Under the pieces are notes generated by a model. It was not told the origin of the DNA and did no database searches. It saw only the letters and a program-made list of their open reading frames with translations. DNA of 64,000 nucleotides from Siphonodentalium dalli (lineage: Eukaryota; Mollusca; Scaphopoda; Gadilida; Siphonodentaliidae): NCBI GenBank assembly GCA_032622095.1, contig CP136064.1:5387512-5451511 (forward strand), given 5' to 3'. This document shows, piece by piece, positions 1-11,041 of this stretch; the first letter of the stretch is position 1; the number at the start of each line of letters is the position of its first letter. The translations under genes were made by a program, and so were the position numbers.

Positions 1-813
1 TGTAATTACTACACCAGGGTGTACACAGTATAGAAGGTGGGGAATGTCATTACCACATACCTGAACCATTGACAGTACCACCCTTACTCCATGTGTTATA
101 CTGTTATTAATTAATGTAATTACTACACCAGGGTGTACACAGTATAGAAGGTGGGGAATGTCATTACCACATACCTGAACCATTGACAGTACCACCCTTA
201 CTCCACCTGTTATACTGTTATTAATTAATGTAATTACTACACCAGGGTGTACACAGTATAGAAGGTGGGGAATGTCATTACCACATACCTGAACCATTGA
301 CAGTACCACCCTTACTCCACCTGTTATACTGTTATTAATTAATGTAATTACTACACCAGGGTGTACACAGTATAGAAGGTGGGGAATGTCATTACCACAT
401 ACCTGAACTATTGACAGTACCACCCTTACTCCACGTGTTATACTGTTATTAATTAATGTAATTACTACACCAGGGTGTACACAGTATAGAAGGTGGGGAA
501 TGTCATTACCACATACCTGAACCATTGACAGTACCACCCTTACTCCACGTGTTATACTGTTATTAATTAATGTAATTACTACACCAGGGTGTACACAGTA
601 TAGAAGGTGGGGAATGTCATTACCACATACCTGAACTATTGACAGTACCACCCTTACTCCACCTGTTATACTGTTATTAATTAATGTAATTACTACACCA
701 GGGTGTACACAGTATAGAAGGTGGGGAATGTCATTACCACATACCTGAACTATTGACAGTACCACCCTTACTCCACGTGTTATACTGTTATTAATTAATG
801 TAATTACTACACC
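1..813. repeat. 114-bp satellite array, 7 copies plus a partial
   Basis: A 114-bp unit beginning TGTAATTACTACACCAGGG restarts at 1, 115, 229, 343, 457, 571, 685 and (partial) 799. Copies differ at only a few positions, e.g. ccatg/ccacc/ccacg before TGTTATACTG and accattg/actattg. The window begins inside the array, so its left edge is not seen. There is no spacer diversity, so it is not a CRISPR. Confidence 0.97.
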
Positions 814-1018
814 ATGTAAATGTAATTACTATGTAAATGCATTGGCCTAATAAATTATATATTATTTTCTATAATTGTTAAAGAATGTAAGAAATAATTA
901 TAAAAAAGATAAAAATTGTTAAAGAATGTAAGAAAAAATGATAAATTGATAAAGAATGTAAGAAAAAATTATCAAAAATTGTTGTAGAATGTAAGAAAAA
1001 ATTATAATAAATGATAAA
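814..1018. repeat. AT-rich tandem of GTTAAAGAATGTAAGAAA
   Basis: Four or five degenerate copies of a 35-45 bp AT-rich unit containing GTTAAAGAATGTAAGAAA. The same phrase is the spacer between hairpins in the TTAA-1 and TTAA-2 elements (e.g. 3180, 6345, 48668). This stretch therefore looks like a local amplification of that spacer between two blocks of the 114-bp satellite. Confidence 0.75.
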
Positions 1019-1151
1019 CTCCACGTGTCATATTGTTATTAATTAATGTAATTACTACACCAGGGTGTACACAGTATAGAAGGTGGGGAATGTCATTACA
1101 ACATACCTGAACCATTGACAGTACCACCCTTACTCCATGTGTTATACTGTT
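1019..1151. repeat. Outlying copy of the 114-bp satellite
   Basis: One further satellite copy with its junction, separated from the main array by the AT-rich tandem. It carries private changes (cattacaac for cattaccac) and ends at TTATACTGTTT, where unique sequence starts. Confidence 0.9.
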
Positions 1152-1389
1152 TACCACCATGTCTCACTCTCGGTGAGATGCGAGGTTCGTGTCGACCTTT
1201 AATCGGCATGTTCCGCCCCTCCGTTCTCTTCTCGGGAATCGTGTATCGTGGGATGCCTTTAAAGAACCAGGCACCTGAACGTTTCCAGAGCTGAAGGAAA
1301 ATTATAAATATTTAATTGTGCAAACATCTAAATGGTTGGTTGATTTTTAGCAACACTTCAGGTGTTAGTTCATATCATCACATAGTCAG
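1152..1389. other. Unassigned sequence
   Basis: Not recognised and no open frame of note. A GGTTCGTGTCGACC stretch near 1185 faintly recalls a tRNA T-arm but has no matching cloverleaf or box A. Confidence 0.5.
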
Positions 1390-1611
1390 CAAGCCTTGAA
1401 ATAGTGTGTCTGTCATTTGCAGAATGAGGTCCCCAGAGGGTGAATTTAGTGATGCTACCCTGCATAGCAGGCTAGCATCACCAAATTCACCCTCTGGGAA
1501 CCTCATTCTGCTGTGTAAGCAGAATGAGGTCCCCAGAGGGTGAATTTGCGGGTGAATTTGGTGATGCTAGCCCACTATGCGGAAATGACAGACACACTAT
1601 TTCAAGGCTTG
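1390..1611. mobile_element. hAT-A MITE with 8-bp TSD ATAGTCAG
   Basis: Starts CAAGCCTTGAAATAGTGTG and ends with its reverse complement CACACTATTTCAAGGCTTG. It is flanked by perfect 8-bp direct repeats ATAGTCAG (1382-1389, 1612-1619), which fit the hAT consensus nTnnnnAn. The inside holds smaller hairpins built from GCAGAATGAGGTCCCCAGAG and its complement. No transposase; non-autonomous. Confidence 0.9.
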
Positions 1612-1698
1612 ATAGTCAGCTTGTAACATGTTGACTGCCAACTCCCATTCAATTACATGCAAACAGTACGAGATAACTCATAGTCAGCAGTCAACGTG

Positions 1699-1912
1699 TT
1701 AACCCTTTCATGACGGGAGCTGCGCTGGTGCAGCATTAAAAATCTTGTGCCAGTGCATTCTCTTATATATAAGTGTGAGTCTCCCATAGGGAGCCTCACA
1801 TATATAAGAGAATACACTTGCTTATAAAGTCAAGATAAATATAGTTAGGCCAATGCATTTTCTTATATATGTGAGGCTCCCTATGGAAGACTCGCATATA
1901 CATAAATAGAAT
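1699..1912. mobile_element. TTAA-3 element, right end lost
   Basis: Begins TTAACCCTTTCATGACGGGA, then GCTGCGCTGGTGCAGC (itself a small hairpin) and two diverged copies of the GTGCATTCTCTTATATAT hairpin with loops reading GGGAGCCTC. No matching AAAGGGTTAA end is found before unique sequence, so it is truncated near 1912. Confidence 0.7.
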
Positions 1913-2473
1913 GAATTAATTGGTACAGTTTTCACAAAATCTCCGGATTGGAATTTGAATCAGTTTCGCCAATGTTTCATGTTGGCCTATGTGCCTTACA
2001 AACTTAGTCATGCCCCCCCCCCACCTGTTGGTGGAGGAAAGACCACACAGATGGTTAATTACCTTATGAAATGAGGCCATACCGGTCCGTAATATAAAAC
2101 AACAAACCATTGTTTATCTGGTATGTGTCTCATATATAATTACTTACATGGGTGCGTGTGAACTGGGATATATATATAGAATAGGTGATCAGTCTTCAAT
2201 TTTGTTATTTCTATGTCACAGTATGTCGTGAACGTGTTCTTCCTGTCTGTATAACGTGACACGTGTTTACTGTTATGCTGATTTGGCCGTGTCAATGGAG
2301 CTATGTACACATCTCACAGAACAACACATTTCGGGTTTCACGCGATGCGAGTTATTTTAGGAAATTGTAGTAGAAGGAAGATTATATGCTATTCCCACAA
2401 TATAACACAAAAGCTGTAGTCGGCAACTGGCAATATGATTAATAAAGATACTTTCCAGTGAAGATGAGGCCTA
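1913..2473. other. No recognised feature
   Basis: AT-rich sequence with a C9 run near 2011. Only short open frames without domain signatures. Confidence 0.5.
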
Positions 2474-2573
2474 AGCAGAATGAGGTCCCCAGAGGGTGAG
2501 ATTAGTGATGTTAGCACGCTGTGGTGGTAGTCTCAATAAATTCACTCTCAGAGGAACTCATTCTGCAAACTAT
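2474..2573. mobile_element. hAT-A internal fragment
   Basis: GCAGAATGAGGTCCCCAGAG and its diverged complement close a hairpin of about 100 bp. The outer CAAGCC/GGCTTG ends are absent, so this is a fragment of the hAT-A interior. Confidence 0.75.
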
Positions 2574-2641
2574 ATTCTCAGATCTGATGTTAGGTTCACT
2601 TCAATTCACACAGCCCATATAATGAAAGCCCGAGGGGGATA

Positions 2642-2847
2642 TTAACCCTTTCAGTGCCAAGTCCGATTTTTGTATCAACCCAAATTTCCTTGATCATTTT
2701 TCAAATTTATTGATTATAATAATGTGATACATTTATGGAAAGAGCTCTTAATCACTAAACATCACATTATTATAATCAATAAATTTGAAAAATGATCAAG
2801 GAAATATGGGTTGATACAAAAATCGGACTTGGCACTGAAAGGGTTGA
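2642..2847. mobile_element. TTAA-2 foldback without the hairpin module
   Basis: Near-perfect palindrome from TTAACCCTTTCAGTGCCAAG to CTTGGCACTGAAAGGGTTGA. The arms pass through CCGATTTTTGTATCAACCC and TTTGAAAAATGATCAAGG. The right TTAA has mutated to TTGA. This copy shows the TTAA-2 arm structure before acquisition of the GCCAATGCATTCTC module. Confidence 0.88.
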
Positions 2848-3057
2848 TAGACACCATCTTGTTTTTTCTATAAACTCGAGACGCCTCAGGCATATTTACG
2901 GCAAATTTTGACATAAGAAAAAGAATATCCATCGAATATAATGTTCTACGAAATTGAAAAACATAGTATCGTGCACTAAAACATGCATCATTAATGAGAT
3001 GAAAGGCACATAAATAACTATTTTCCATTTATTACAACTCTTGAATCTGTCGAGTCA

Positions 3058-3457
3058 TTAACCCTTTACCCAACAGAAGGGCCCTGTGCCAATGCATTCT
3101 CTTATATATGCGAGTCGACCATAGGTCGCCTCGCATATATAAGAGAATGCATTGGCTTAACACATTAAAAATTATAAAATTGTTAAAGAATGTAAGAAAA
3201 AATGGTAAAAAGTGTTAAAAAAAGATTTTTTTTAGGCCAATGCATTCTCTTATATATGCGAGGCGACCTATGGTCGACTCGCATATATAAGAGAATGCAT
3301 TGGCACAGGGCATAACTGTAACTATCACAATGTGGTCAAGGAGCCGGTTCCAATGATATCCATATTTGTATGGTTTTATTGAGACAGACCCAAGATATTT
3401 TAGGCTGTTGAAGCTTTATTTGGGCGGTTTTGGCCGGTTTGTTGGGTAAAGGGTTAA
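3058..3457. mobile_element. TTAA-1 element (two hairpins)
   Basis: Bounded by TTAACCCTTTACCCAACA and TGTTGGGTAAAGGGTTAA. Inside are two oppositely oriented copies of the GCCAATGCATTCTC...GAGAATGCATTGGC hairpin, separated by an AT-rich GTTAAAGAATGTAAG spacer, then a 130-bp non-palindromic arm ending CCGGTTTTGGCCGG-like sequence. No transposase. TTAA target use and CCCTTT ends point to a piggyBac-like MITE. Confidence 0.9.
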
Positions 3458-3767
3458 CTTAGTGCATAGACATTCTACATCCATCGTGTGTCACGGTGAC
3501 ATTACACGATTTATCATACTGAGTCCATGCCTCCATATCTCTACACCAGAACCAGCACTCTTGTGTGCCGTGCCAAATAAAAATGCAGGCTGGAATATAA
3601 GTGCAGGGTGGAAAATTCTGAAAATTTTAATAATAGTGCAGGACGGAACAAAAATGCAGTATGCAAGCACGTATCAATTCATACATAAGGGACAATAATT
3701 GTTAAATTACCTAAATTTTAGTAATTAAAATATGATGTTTATTGTACACCTGCTAAATTCAAACTTC

Positions 3768-4001
3768 TTAACCCTTTGAGTGTCAGGGGCCAATCTCATC
3801 GGCCCTAAACCTACAAAAATAAGTCTGTTAAAGAATATAAGAATAAATTATTAAAATTGTAAAAAAAAAAAAAAAATGTTAGGCCAATGCATTCTCTTAT
3901 ATATGCGAGGCGACCTATGGTTGACTCGCATATATAAGAGAATGCATTGGCACAGGGTATATGGGTTGATACAAAAATCGGACCTGGCACTCAAAGGGTT
4001 G
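3768..4001. mobile_element. TTAA-2 element with one hairpin module
   Basis: Left end TTAACCCTTTGAGTGTCAGG and right end CCTGGCACTCAAAGGGTTGC. The hairpin (3885-3954) is inserted into the TTAA-2 arm next to CACAGGGTATATGGGTTGAT. The right TTAA is mutated. Confidence 0.85.
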
Positions 4002-4255
4002 CCAGCATATCACACTCATCATGTGCATAACTTTTCAACAGTGAATATACTGGTTGTATTTTACATCTCCTATCCTCTTATAGTGCCATGTCCAGGGAAG
4101 ATACCATCCCGGACATACTGATGGATCGGGTGCAGTGTAGCATAATGGAGTATGGTTTCATACTTTGCTAAATTGCCAGGCAGCGGATTAGAATAGTATA
4201 ATGCTGATACACTATTCTGTTGTTGTGGATGATAAGAATGTTACATGACTCTTAG

Positions 4256-4340
4256 CTGTCGGTTACGGTGTCAAGTGAGGTTCCGCGAGATTAATATCAG
4301 GCTATGTGCACTTTGACTCACATGACACCGTATCCGACAG
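4256..4340. repeat. Imperfect inverted repeat
   Basis: CTGTCGGTTACGGTGTCAAG (4256) pairs with CATGACACCGTATCCGACAG (4321-4340) around a loop of about 40 bp. A second imperfect pair lies just downstream (TTATCTTCGGCA near 4398 and TGCCGGAGATAA near 4466). Probably decayed foldback elements. Confidence 0.6.
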
Positions 4341-4563
4341 TGAATTATCCCGTAACTTATAATCAGTTCCTTCTTAGGCCATGATGGTCTATTATTAGTT
4401 ATCTTCGGCAACATCGGGGGTATGGAGAATTAATACCTGCATGTCAATTGTGAACCCGCAGGCTGTGCCGGAGATAACGATTTTGTCCCCACAATAATAG
4501 CCAATGCAGCCTCAATTTAAGTGTGGTTTCGTATGTTATCACATTAATTCAAACCAATAATAT

Positions 4564-4708
4564 ACATTTATTGCATGGTTTCGAGGTTGACATGAAGATT
4601 TATCAACCCGAGGAAGTTAATATTCACAGAGGCTGCAGGCCGAGGTGAATATTAACTTCCAAGGGTTGGTAAATCCTCATGTCAACCTCGAAACAATGCA
4701 ATAAGTGT
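4564..4708. mobile_element. Foldback element, GTTTCGAGGTTGACATGA arms
   Basis: Arms of about 65 bp (ACATTTATTGCATGGTTTCG and complement), running through GGTTGACATGAAGATTTA and GAAGTTAATATTCAC, enclose a short GC-rich loop (GAGGCTGCAGGCC). No internal coding. No clear target duplication, so superfamily not assigned. Confidence 0.8.
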
Positions 4709-5730
4709 TTTATTATATGATCTGCCAATGTTATGAAGCCCATTAGGCCCGAAATACCTTAGTGACCCATGATATATGTACATGGATCCATCAAATGCAC
4801 AACAATGTGATTCAAGAAGTCAAAATAAACAGGATTACATTTCCTATTAATAACTCATGACGTCGCGTGATCTTGTTATTAACCCATCTGTCCTATTTAT
4901 AGGACAAACATGTAGATATAATGATTTATCAACTCATTTTCCATATCATTTAGTATGGGACTTTGAGTAGAAAGTTTGTGATCATATAATAAGAATAATT
5001 AAGTAGCCGACCTATGGATCCGGCAATAGGTAACGGTGTGCTAGAGCTAAAGCAATGTTACGATTGGTGGAAACTGCCAGTTGAAGCGGGGGGGGGTCGG
5101 TCGAAAGTAAAAACATATCACGCTGAAAATGGCCTTAGTTACCCTTGGACTACACAAAAAAAAAAAAGAATGGAGAAAAAAAAAATTGGAATTTATTTTT
5201 GCAAATGTTTTCCATTTTTAGGTGCCACGCCCACTAAAATGAAAACAGAAATAATGAGTTTCAAAGCAAATAAAACCAATAACTTATACCTATTATGTTC
5301 TTAAGTGGCCACTGAAGACATAGCAAAACTCAAATTTCTTGTATCGGTGAAAAAAATGACAAAAAGTGGCTTTTAAAAAAAAGGTCTGGCCGCAGGGGAC
5401 CCACCCCGCCCTAGGCCCTATATGTTGCAATTTTTTTCCGACCCCTGGTTGAAGGGTCATTCTATTACCCTCGATATTTATCATGCTCATATACCTCTGT
5501 TTCGAGCACGTCCTCTTAAACCCCCACTGTCAAGGGTGACGGGGGACATGGTGATTTGAACATGGCATCGCAGTCAATCAGATTGCTAGTTACATCCGGA
5601 TGTGCAGACAACCTGTTTTAACTCACCTCTCTATATTCACTGCATATTTTGCATAACCATAAAGGCTGTTTCTGGCTGTTAATCGTGTCGATGCCACATT
5701 TGGAGCACACAGCCTAAAAAACAAATCAGA
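4709..5730. other. No recognised gene; A-rich and G-run stretches
   Basis: Contains a G9 run at 5087, A-rich tracts at 5155-5200 and near 5375, and short open frames with low-complexity translations. No domain signatures recognised. Confidence 0.5.
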
Positions 5731-5881
5731 CAAGCCTTGAAATAGTGTGTCTGTCATTTGCAGAATGAGGTCCCCAGAGGGTGAATTTAGTGATGCTACC
5801 CCGCATAGCGGGCTAGCATCACCAAATTCACCCTCTGGGAACCTCATTCTGCAAATGACAGACACCCTATTTCAAGGCTTG
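5731..5881. mobile_element. hAT-A MITE, TSD AAATCAGA/GAATCAGA
   Basis: CAAGCCTTGAAATAGTGTGT...TATTTCAAGGCTTG ends with 7/8-matching flanks (5723-5730, 5882-5889). The interior is one hAT-A hairpin (GCAGAATGAGGTCCCCAGAG). Confidence 0.85.
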
Positions 5882-6076
5882 GAATCAGATAGTAGGTATA
5901 GAATCACATTCAAATACATATCTAAAGTGTTAAGCCCTTATCATTTAACCATACTGACATCAATCAAAAACTGAATATATTGAATATCCATATCTATCCA
6001 AAATGTGAAGATCATTTGGAAAATTTTAGAAGTTATCTTATCAACATAATCTAATCATCTGTGTAAATAAAAAAAC

Positions 6077-6475
6077 TTAACCCTTTACCCAACAAACCGG
6101 CCAAAACCGGCCAAATAAAGCTTCAACAGCCTAAAATATCTTCGGTCTGTCTCAATAACACCATACAAATATGGATATCATTGGAACCGGTTCATTGACC
6201 ACATTGTGATAGTTACAGTTAGCCCTGTGCCAATGCATTCTCTTATATATGCGAGTCGACCATAGGTCGCCTCGCATATATAAGAGAATGCATTGGCCTA
6301 AACAAAATCTTTTTTTAACACTTTTTACCATTTTTTCTTACATTCTTTAACAATTTTATAATTTTTAATGTGTTAAGCCAATGCATTCTGTTATATATGC
6401 GAGGCGACCTATGGTCGACTCGCATATATAAGAGAATGCATTGGCACAGGGCTGTTGTGTTGGGTAAAGGGTTAA
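6077..6475. mobile_element. TTAA-1 element
   Basis: Opposite orientation to the 3058 copy: TTAACCCTTTACCCAACAAA, long arm with CCGGCCAAAACCGGCC, hairpin, AT-rich spacer, inverted hairpin, then TGTTGGGTAAAGGGTTAA. TTAA at both ends. Confidence 0.9.
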
Positions 6476-6570
6476 TGTCAATCCAGATTTTGTGTTTCAT
6501 GATTTTCAGTGGTATGCTACAAGGGTCGTGTCAGAGTGATGTGTGCTTTATACATCGATTGAAGGTGATT

Positions 6571-6655
6571 CAGGGTTCGCGCTGCCACTTGCCAAATTTG
6601 TCAATGGAAAAATAATTCACATTTGGCAAAAATTATTTTGATTTGGCAGTCACTT
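6571..6655. mobile_element. Solo hAT-D terminus
   Basis: CAGGGTTCGCGCTGCC followed by repeated TTGCCAAATTTG-like motifs matches the ends of the 3.2-kb hAT-D element at 45080-48309. No partner end was found downstream, so it is a terminal fragment. Confidence 0.6.
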
Positions 6656-6930
6656 TTTTAATTCCTCAAGAAAGTTGAAAAAATAGTGGTCAATCAATAC
6701 CATTAATTTCATGAATCTTCAAGTTCAAGGTTGCATAAAATGATACTATCAGGTATAGAATTTGGAAAATTCTAAGGCAAATTCTTAATTTTATAGCATT
6801 CCATGGAGTATGATAAATGGATTTTGATTTTGTTGCACTCCATGGAGTATGGATGCAATTTGGTCTGCCATTTTGTGTGCGACACGAAAGCATTCCAAAG
6901 AGAACAAGAGGTGTGCACTCGAGTGCTAGC

Positions 6931-7515
6931 ATACCCCCACCGTGGCAAATTCAACCCGCATTATCTGTAAACTCAACCAAAAAGATTTTTAATTTTAAAG
7001 AAAAATTCGGACTAATAATATCGATATGGTGTCACAAGAAGCTTGTACAGAAAAAATTATTCAAATCGGTTCATATTTGTTAAAGTTATTAAGTCAGACA
7101 GAATTTTCTAAGTCAAAATAAGTCAAAAATGAGGTGTAATATTACGAAAAACAGTCTGAGCCAATCCCTAGCCGCATCATGTAGAGAGGGTATTGTGAGA
7201 AGCATGTATACCAAAAATTATTGAAATCGGTTCATATTTGTTAAAGAGTTATTAAGTCGGACAGAATTTTCTAAGTCAAAATAAGTCGAAAAAGAGGCGT
7301 AACTTGAAAAACAAAAGTCGGACCAAACCGTAATTAGCATCATGCGGAGAGACCGTCCTAAGGAGATTGCATACAAAAAATTATTGAAATCGGTTCATAG
7401 TTGTTCGAGTTATGAGGTCGGACGGACGGACGGACGGCTAAACGGACGGAGAAAGAGTGACGGACGGACGCAGTCAATCCAGTATACCCCCCATTTTCTT
7501 CGAAAGTGGGGGTAT
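6931..7515. mobile_element. Dispersed GACGGACGG-type element with CCCCC-rich ends
   Basis: A 585-bp unit bounded by ATACCCCCAC and GTGGGGGTAT, a perfect 10-bp inverted pair that may include a TA target. The inside has repeated blocks of AAATCGGTTCATATTTGTTA and TCTAAGTCAAAATAAGTCGA, ending in GACGGACGGACGGACGG. Related blocks occur at 20.2, 24.7, 25.1, 34.2, 35.3 and 44.2-45.1 kb. Confidence 0.7.
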
Positions 7516-8099
7516 AAAAATGTCAGAACAATTTGCAGCCATATTCCATGGAATTCAACAAAATTGGCATCCATCCCTTACATTTACACTCAAATGGTCC
7601 ATTAAACAAGCATTTAGAGCAAATTTTGAATGATAATCGAGTAGCGAGTTGCAAGATGCTTCCATACAATATAAAACAAGTTGGATCCAGTGTGCGATGT
7701 CACATGATGTGATTTCAACCAACTAACATTCTGCACGAATGCATGATTGTATGAGAGTAAATATTCAACATAACATTCTCAAACTAACAAGGAATAAATT
7801 TCACAATTCTAACCTTTCGGCAATCATCACAGAAAGTAGGAGAAGCACCAAGAAGTCCGAATTCATCGCCGCACAATATACACTGCGTTGTCCCATTCCC
7901 GATCGAATTCTTCTTCATATTCTCAACCTTTTCAACCAACCTCCTGAAAAAATATAACAAGAGATAGACTGTTATCCAGCGCATAACATTCAACCTCCTG
8001 AAAAATTATAACAAGAAATGGAATGTCATCCGGAGCAAACCCCTCAACCGACTGAAAACAAATCTAAGGACTATGAGTGTGTCTCTTGGAATAGCAGAG
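7516..8099. other. No recognised feature
   Basis: A short direct duplication (AACCTCCTGAAAAA...TATAACAAGA, near 7938 and 7992). No coding signature. Confidence 0.5.
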
Positions 8100-8370
8100 G
8101 ATAAAGTGTGTCTGACTATTTGAAGAATGTGGTCCCCAGAGGGTGAATTTAGTGATGCTACCCCACGCACGCAGAGGGAACCTCATTCTGATTTAGGCCT
8201 CAAATGATATGGCATATTTAGGATCATTGAAGCAATGATAATTTGAGATTATAGATATTTCCAAGATGAGGTCTAAGCAGAATGAGGTCCCCAGAGAGTG
8301 AACTTGGTGATGCTAGCCCACTGTGCGGGATAGCGTCACTAAATTCACCCTCTGGGGACCTCATATTTTG
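8100..8370. mobile_element. Decayed hAT-A element
   Basis: Two hAT-A hairpin modules (around 8125-8190 and 8276-8365) with a GATGAGGTCTAAGCAGAATG linker. The outer termini are too diverged to define. Confidence 0.65.
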
Positions 8371-8629
8371 AGGCATGATGTCTACAAAAACAACTATTTC
8401 CACTAATACAGTCAGTCTATAGTCCAATGACATGAATCTATCCAGGTAATTTTGCCATTTACCTGTGGTAAAGTTCTTCAGCATCTGCACATTGTTGCTC
8501 AAATGACAGCCATTTATTAGCATTGAAACCCGATGCGGAAGTACGCCCGGAATGGTATCATCCCTGGACTCGCTGGACAGAGTACTATGAGGAGCAGAGT
8601 TGTGAAATTCAACCAGTACGCTGTCTTAA

Positions 8630-9003
8630 AGATATGCTATGTACTTGTTCGGGTGCGTAAAACTGATAAGTTAGTATTCAGGCACTATGCCAACTGGAGG
8701 AATGTAACATTCTACTAACATCGCCGAAAATCTGAAGCTGAACGACCCTACCACTCTATAGAAAATATCGTCTGAACTACGCTCAATTGTAAATATTTAC
8801 TACTCGATTCAGGATGCAACTATCTGCGATAAGCTAATGAAAACTATTTCCCCATCGAGAGTCACTGCAATTAATTAATATATAAGAATGACAGTGTGTG
8901 TTGTCAATTGGATATCAATTAGTAAAAATTACTACTTTGAACAAGATTATTCTCTATTTCTATTCGATCACCCTGCTGGAGTGTTTCACATCACTTTAAG
9001 ATT
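8630..9003 (+). repeat. Dispersed repeat F
   Basis: A 370-bp segment from TTAAAGATATGCTATGTACT to CACATCACTTTAA. Other copies lie at 49737 (-), 55331 (+), 58582 (+) and 59400 (-). All begin or end at TTAA-like hexamers (TTAAAG/CTTTAA). No coding frame is conserved between copies. Probably a mobile element of unknown class. Confidence 0.75.
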
Positions 9004-9347
9004 CTCAGAGCACTGATTGTTGCATCGATGGCCAAGTCATGACGCTCTCAGTACAGAGAGTGGGGATGGGAATTCTTGACTGTTCATTTGATACTCTACA
9101 TTCCTGGTCAGATCTAAATAATCGGCCTTCTTGATTACTTACCCGATCCGTTCCTGTTCGACCAGATCTATATAATCGGCTTTCTCGATTACGTGCATGA
9201 TCCGTTCCTGTTCTTCCATACTCAGACCATCATTCTTATTGTACGATTTAACTCGATGAGTGTGTACGGACCAGCCTGTACCCAACCTGAAAAGACAGAG
9301 AAAAAAAAATTAAAAATTCAACAGCACAGTAGTTCATCACATGAGTG

Positions 9348-9425
9348 TCTCGCATATATAAGAGAATGCATTGGCATAGGATCGTTAATGACGCACCAGC
9401 ACTGCTCCCGTCACGAAAGGGTTAA
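9348..9425. mobile_element. TTAA-3 right-end fragment
   Basis: Half of the hairpin (CTCGCATATATAAGAGAATG), then GCACCAGCACTGCTCCCGTC and ACGAAAGGGTTAA, the reverse complement of the TTAA-3 left end at 1699. Confidence 0.75.
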
Positions 9426-9760
9426 ATACTAATTGATGAGTAGTATCCTTATTGGACCTTTTATATAAATACTCATTGATGACACCTCTATGGAGCCCCA
9501 GACTGAAAGAATGTTGCACTGATGACTGTCGTCTGCTTTGATCTTTGTGAGGCTCCATACGGGAGTGTTATATAAAGGAATACTTTCTATACTAAATACT
9601 CATTGACGAGTAGTTCCTTTTGGAAATGTTCAGATAACAATTAAGTTCAACAAACGAGGCCATTTTTATTACCGGAACACCCCTCTAAATGAATAATAGA
9701 CCATTAATGTTTACTTTTATAACTTGGTGGGAGAATCCATTTAGCATATAAAGGGTTAAA
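9426..9760. mobile_element. TTAA-4 related segment with a 128-bp-unit relative
   Basis: Contains TTTCTATACTAAATACTCAT, a GAGCCCCAGACTG...GAGGCTCCATAC hairpin like the units at 61364, GGAAATGTTCAGATAA as in the 68-bp satellite, and an end AGCATATAAAGGGTTAA. It links the satellite, the 128-bp tandem and the TTAA-ended transposon. Confidence 0.65.
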
Positions 9761-10060
9761 CCTTGTCTGGGTACAGACTCCATCACTGAACATGTAATCA
9801 ATTTATTGATTTTTAATAAATCTGCATGTTGTCATACGGAATCAACCCGGGCTCCTTTGGGATAAACAGCCGGCCTTTCTTTGAATTACTCCCATTTATG
9901 GAGATTGAACCAGAGCCATAGTTAAAGTTCTATTTAAGTGGGATGTGATACTGTATTCTTTATTGATCATAGGCTTGGTATAATAATCTTGGTTTCCAAT
10001 GAATGATCTATTCTGTGATGTAACAAAATGTGTGGTATCTATTAAATTTTAACCCTTTAA
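9761..10060 (+). repeat. Segment G, inverted duplicate of 49030-49330
   Basis: AATCAATTTATTGATTTTTA, CTGCATGTTGTCATACGGAA and CAAAATGTGTGGTATCTA recur in reverse complement at 49.03-49.33 kb. Together with the adjacent F copies this marks an inverted duplication. Confidence 0.8.
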
Positions 10061-10252
10061 ATTTACCCATCCAGGGTGGAATGCCAACCATTGAACTTAT
10101 TATCTGAACATTTCCCACCAATGAATATGAATCATTCTGATCTTGTATTATATGCTTTTTTCATCTGAACACTCCTCCAAATGAATAATAGACTATTCCA
10201 AAGTATACTTTTATAACTGAATGGGAGAAAGCATTTAGTTCAGAAAAGGTTA
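10061..10252. mobile_element. TTAA-4 fragment
   Basis: Contains TGAACATTTCCCACCAATGA, CTCCAAATGAATAATAGACT and an AAAGGTTAA end, matching parts of 9640-9760 and 37000-37080. Confidence 0.55.
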
Positions 10253-10989
10253 ATTTAATATTATCAAATACTTCCTGGCGTGGATCATGACTTTAAGCTT
10301 CAATTGATCAATTTAGTTAACTGTACTTAAGTGCAGTCTGTATGGTCTTCATAACACGTGCAGTCTGAATGGTGTTCCAAACACCAATGAGTTGACAGCA
10401 TCAAATGATAAGTGGGTTATAGAGGTCATGTTTTATGCACATACAAGGACATCGTTAACTCTGATTTTGTTATCAGGGTGTATACAAGGCCAAACTTTTT
10501 TATTTTCTGCTTTACGGATCTGCCAACTGGATTCTCCATGGAACTAACGAAAAATATTAAAATCGTTTATATCCGATGACTTTGATCCTGAGAAATTATA
10601 GTGCTCTTCATGATCGAAGATCAACATAATAACGGGTATCATATCATAGACTTCAAGGTTACATCTTAGATAACAATGGCAAACTAATGAGCATTTTAGT
10701 GACTTTTGTGAGCCGATATCAGAACAAACATTGAATTAATTACCTGGGAGAAATTCCATAAATGTAAGCGACGCAAATCAAAATTGCTCACAAAGTCACT
10801 TTAATCCTGGAATTTTAAGTTGGGACCTTCACCCACAGTGAAGTACATTATTAAGGAACAGGTAATAACTAAGTAAGATATTACCTGCTCTGTTTTTTCA
10901 ATGTTCAACCACAGCATGAATACTGCTGTCCCATATGGCACCCATTGCAAATAGGCATTACAACAAAAATTGAAATTGGTTCAACACTG
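10253..10989. other. No recognised gene
   Basis: An imperfect inverted repeat: TTTTAGTGACTTTTGTGAGC near 10694 and GCTCACAAAGTCACTTTA near 10786. Otherwise unassigned AT-rich sequence. Confidence 0.5.
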
Positions 10990-11041
10990 AGCTGTCAGAT
11001 ACATCTTTAATATCTACAAACACCCAGTCAGCCCCACAAAC

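Noticed and set aside
1-813. CRISPR-like array
   Set aside because: The whole 114-bp unit is repeated with no unique spacers, in a eukaryotic context.
1170-1290. tRNA-like GAGGTTCGTGTCGACC
   Set aside because: No box A at the right distance and no cloverleaf pairing found by eye.
3058-3071. TTAACCC as telomere repeats
   Set aside because: The hexamer is not in tandem; it is the TTAA target plus CCCTTT transposon end.
6370-6462. Open frames reading QCILLYMRGDLWSTRIYKRMHW, repeated at many loci on both strands
   Set aside because: They are conceptual translations of the GCCAATGCATTCTC hairpin and recur only because the DNA repeat does. Frames end at once outside the hairpin.
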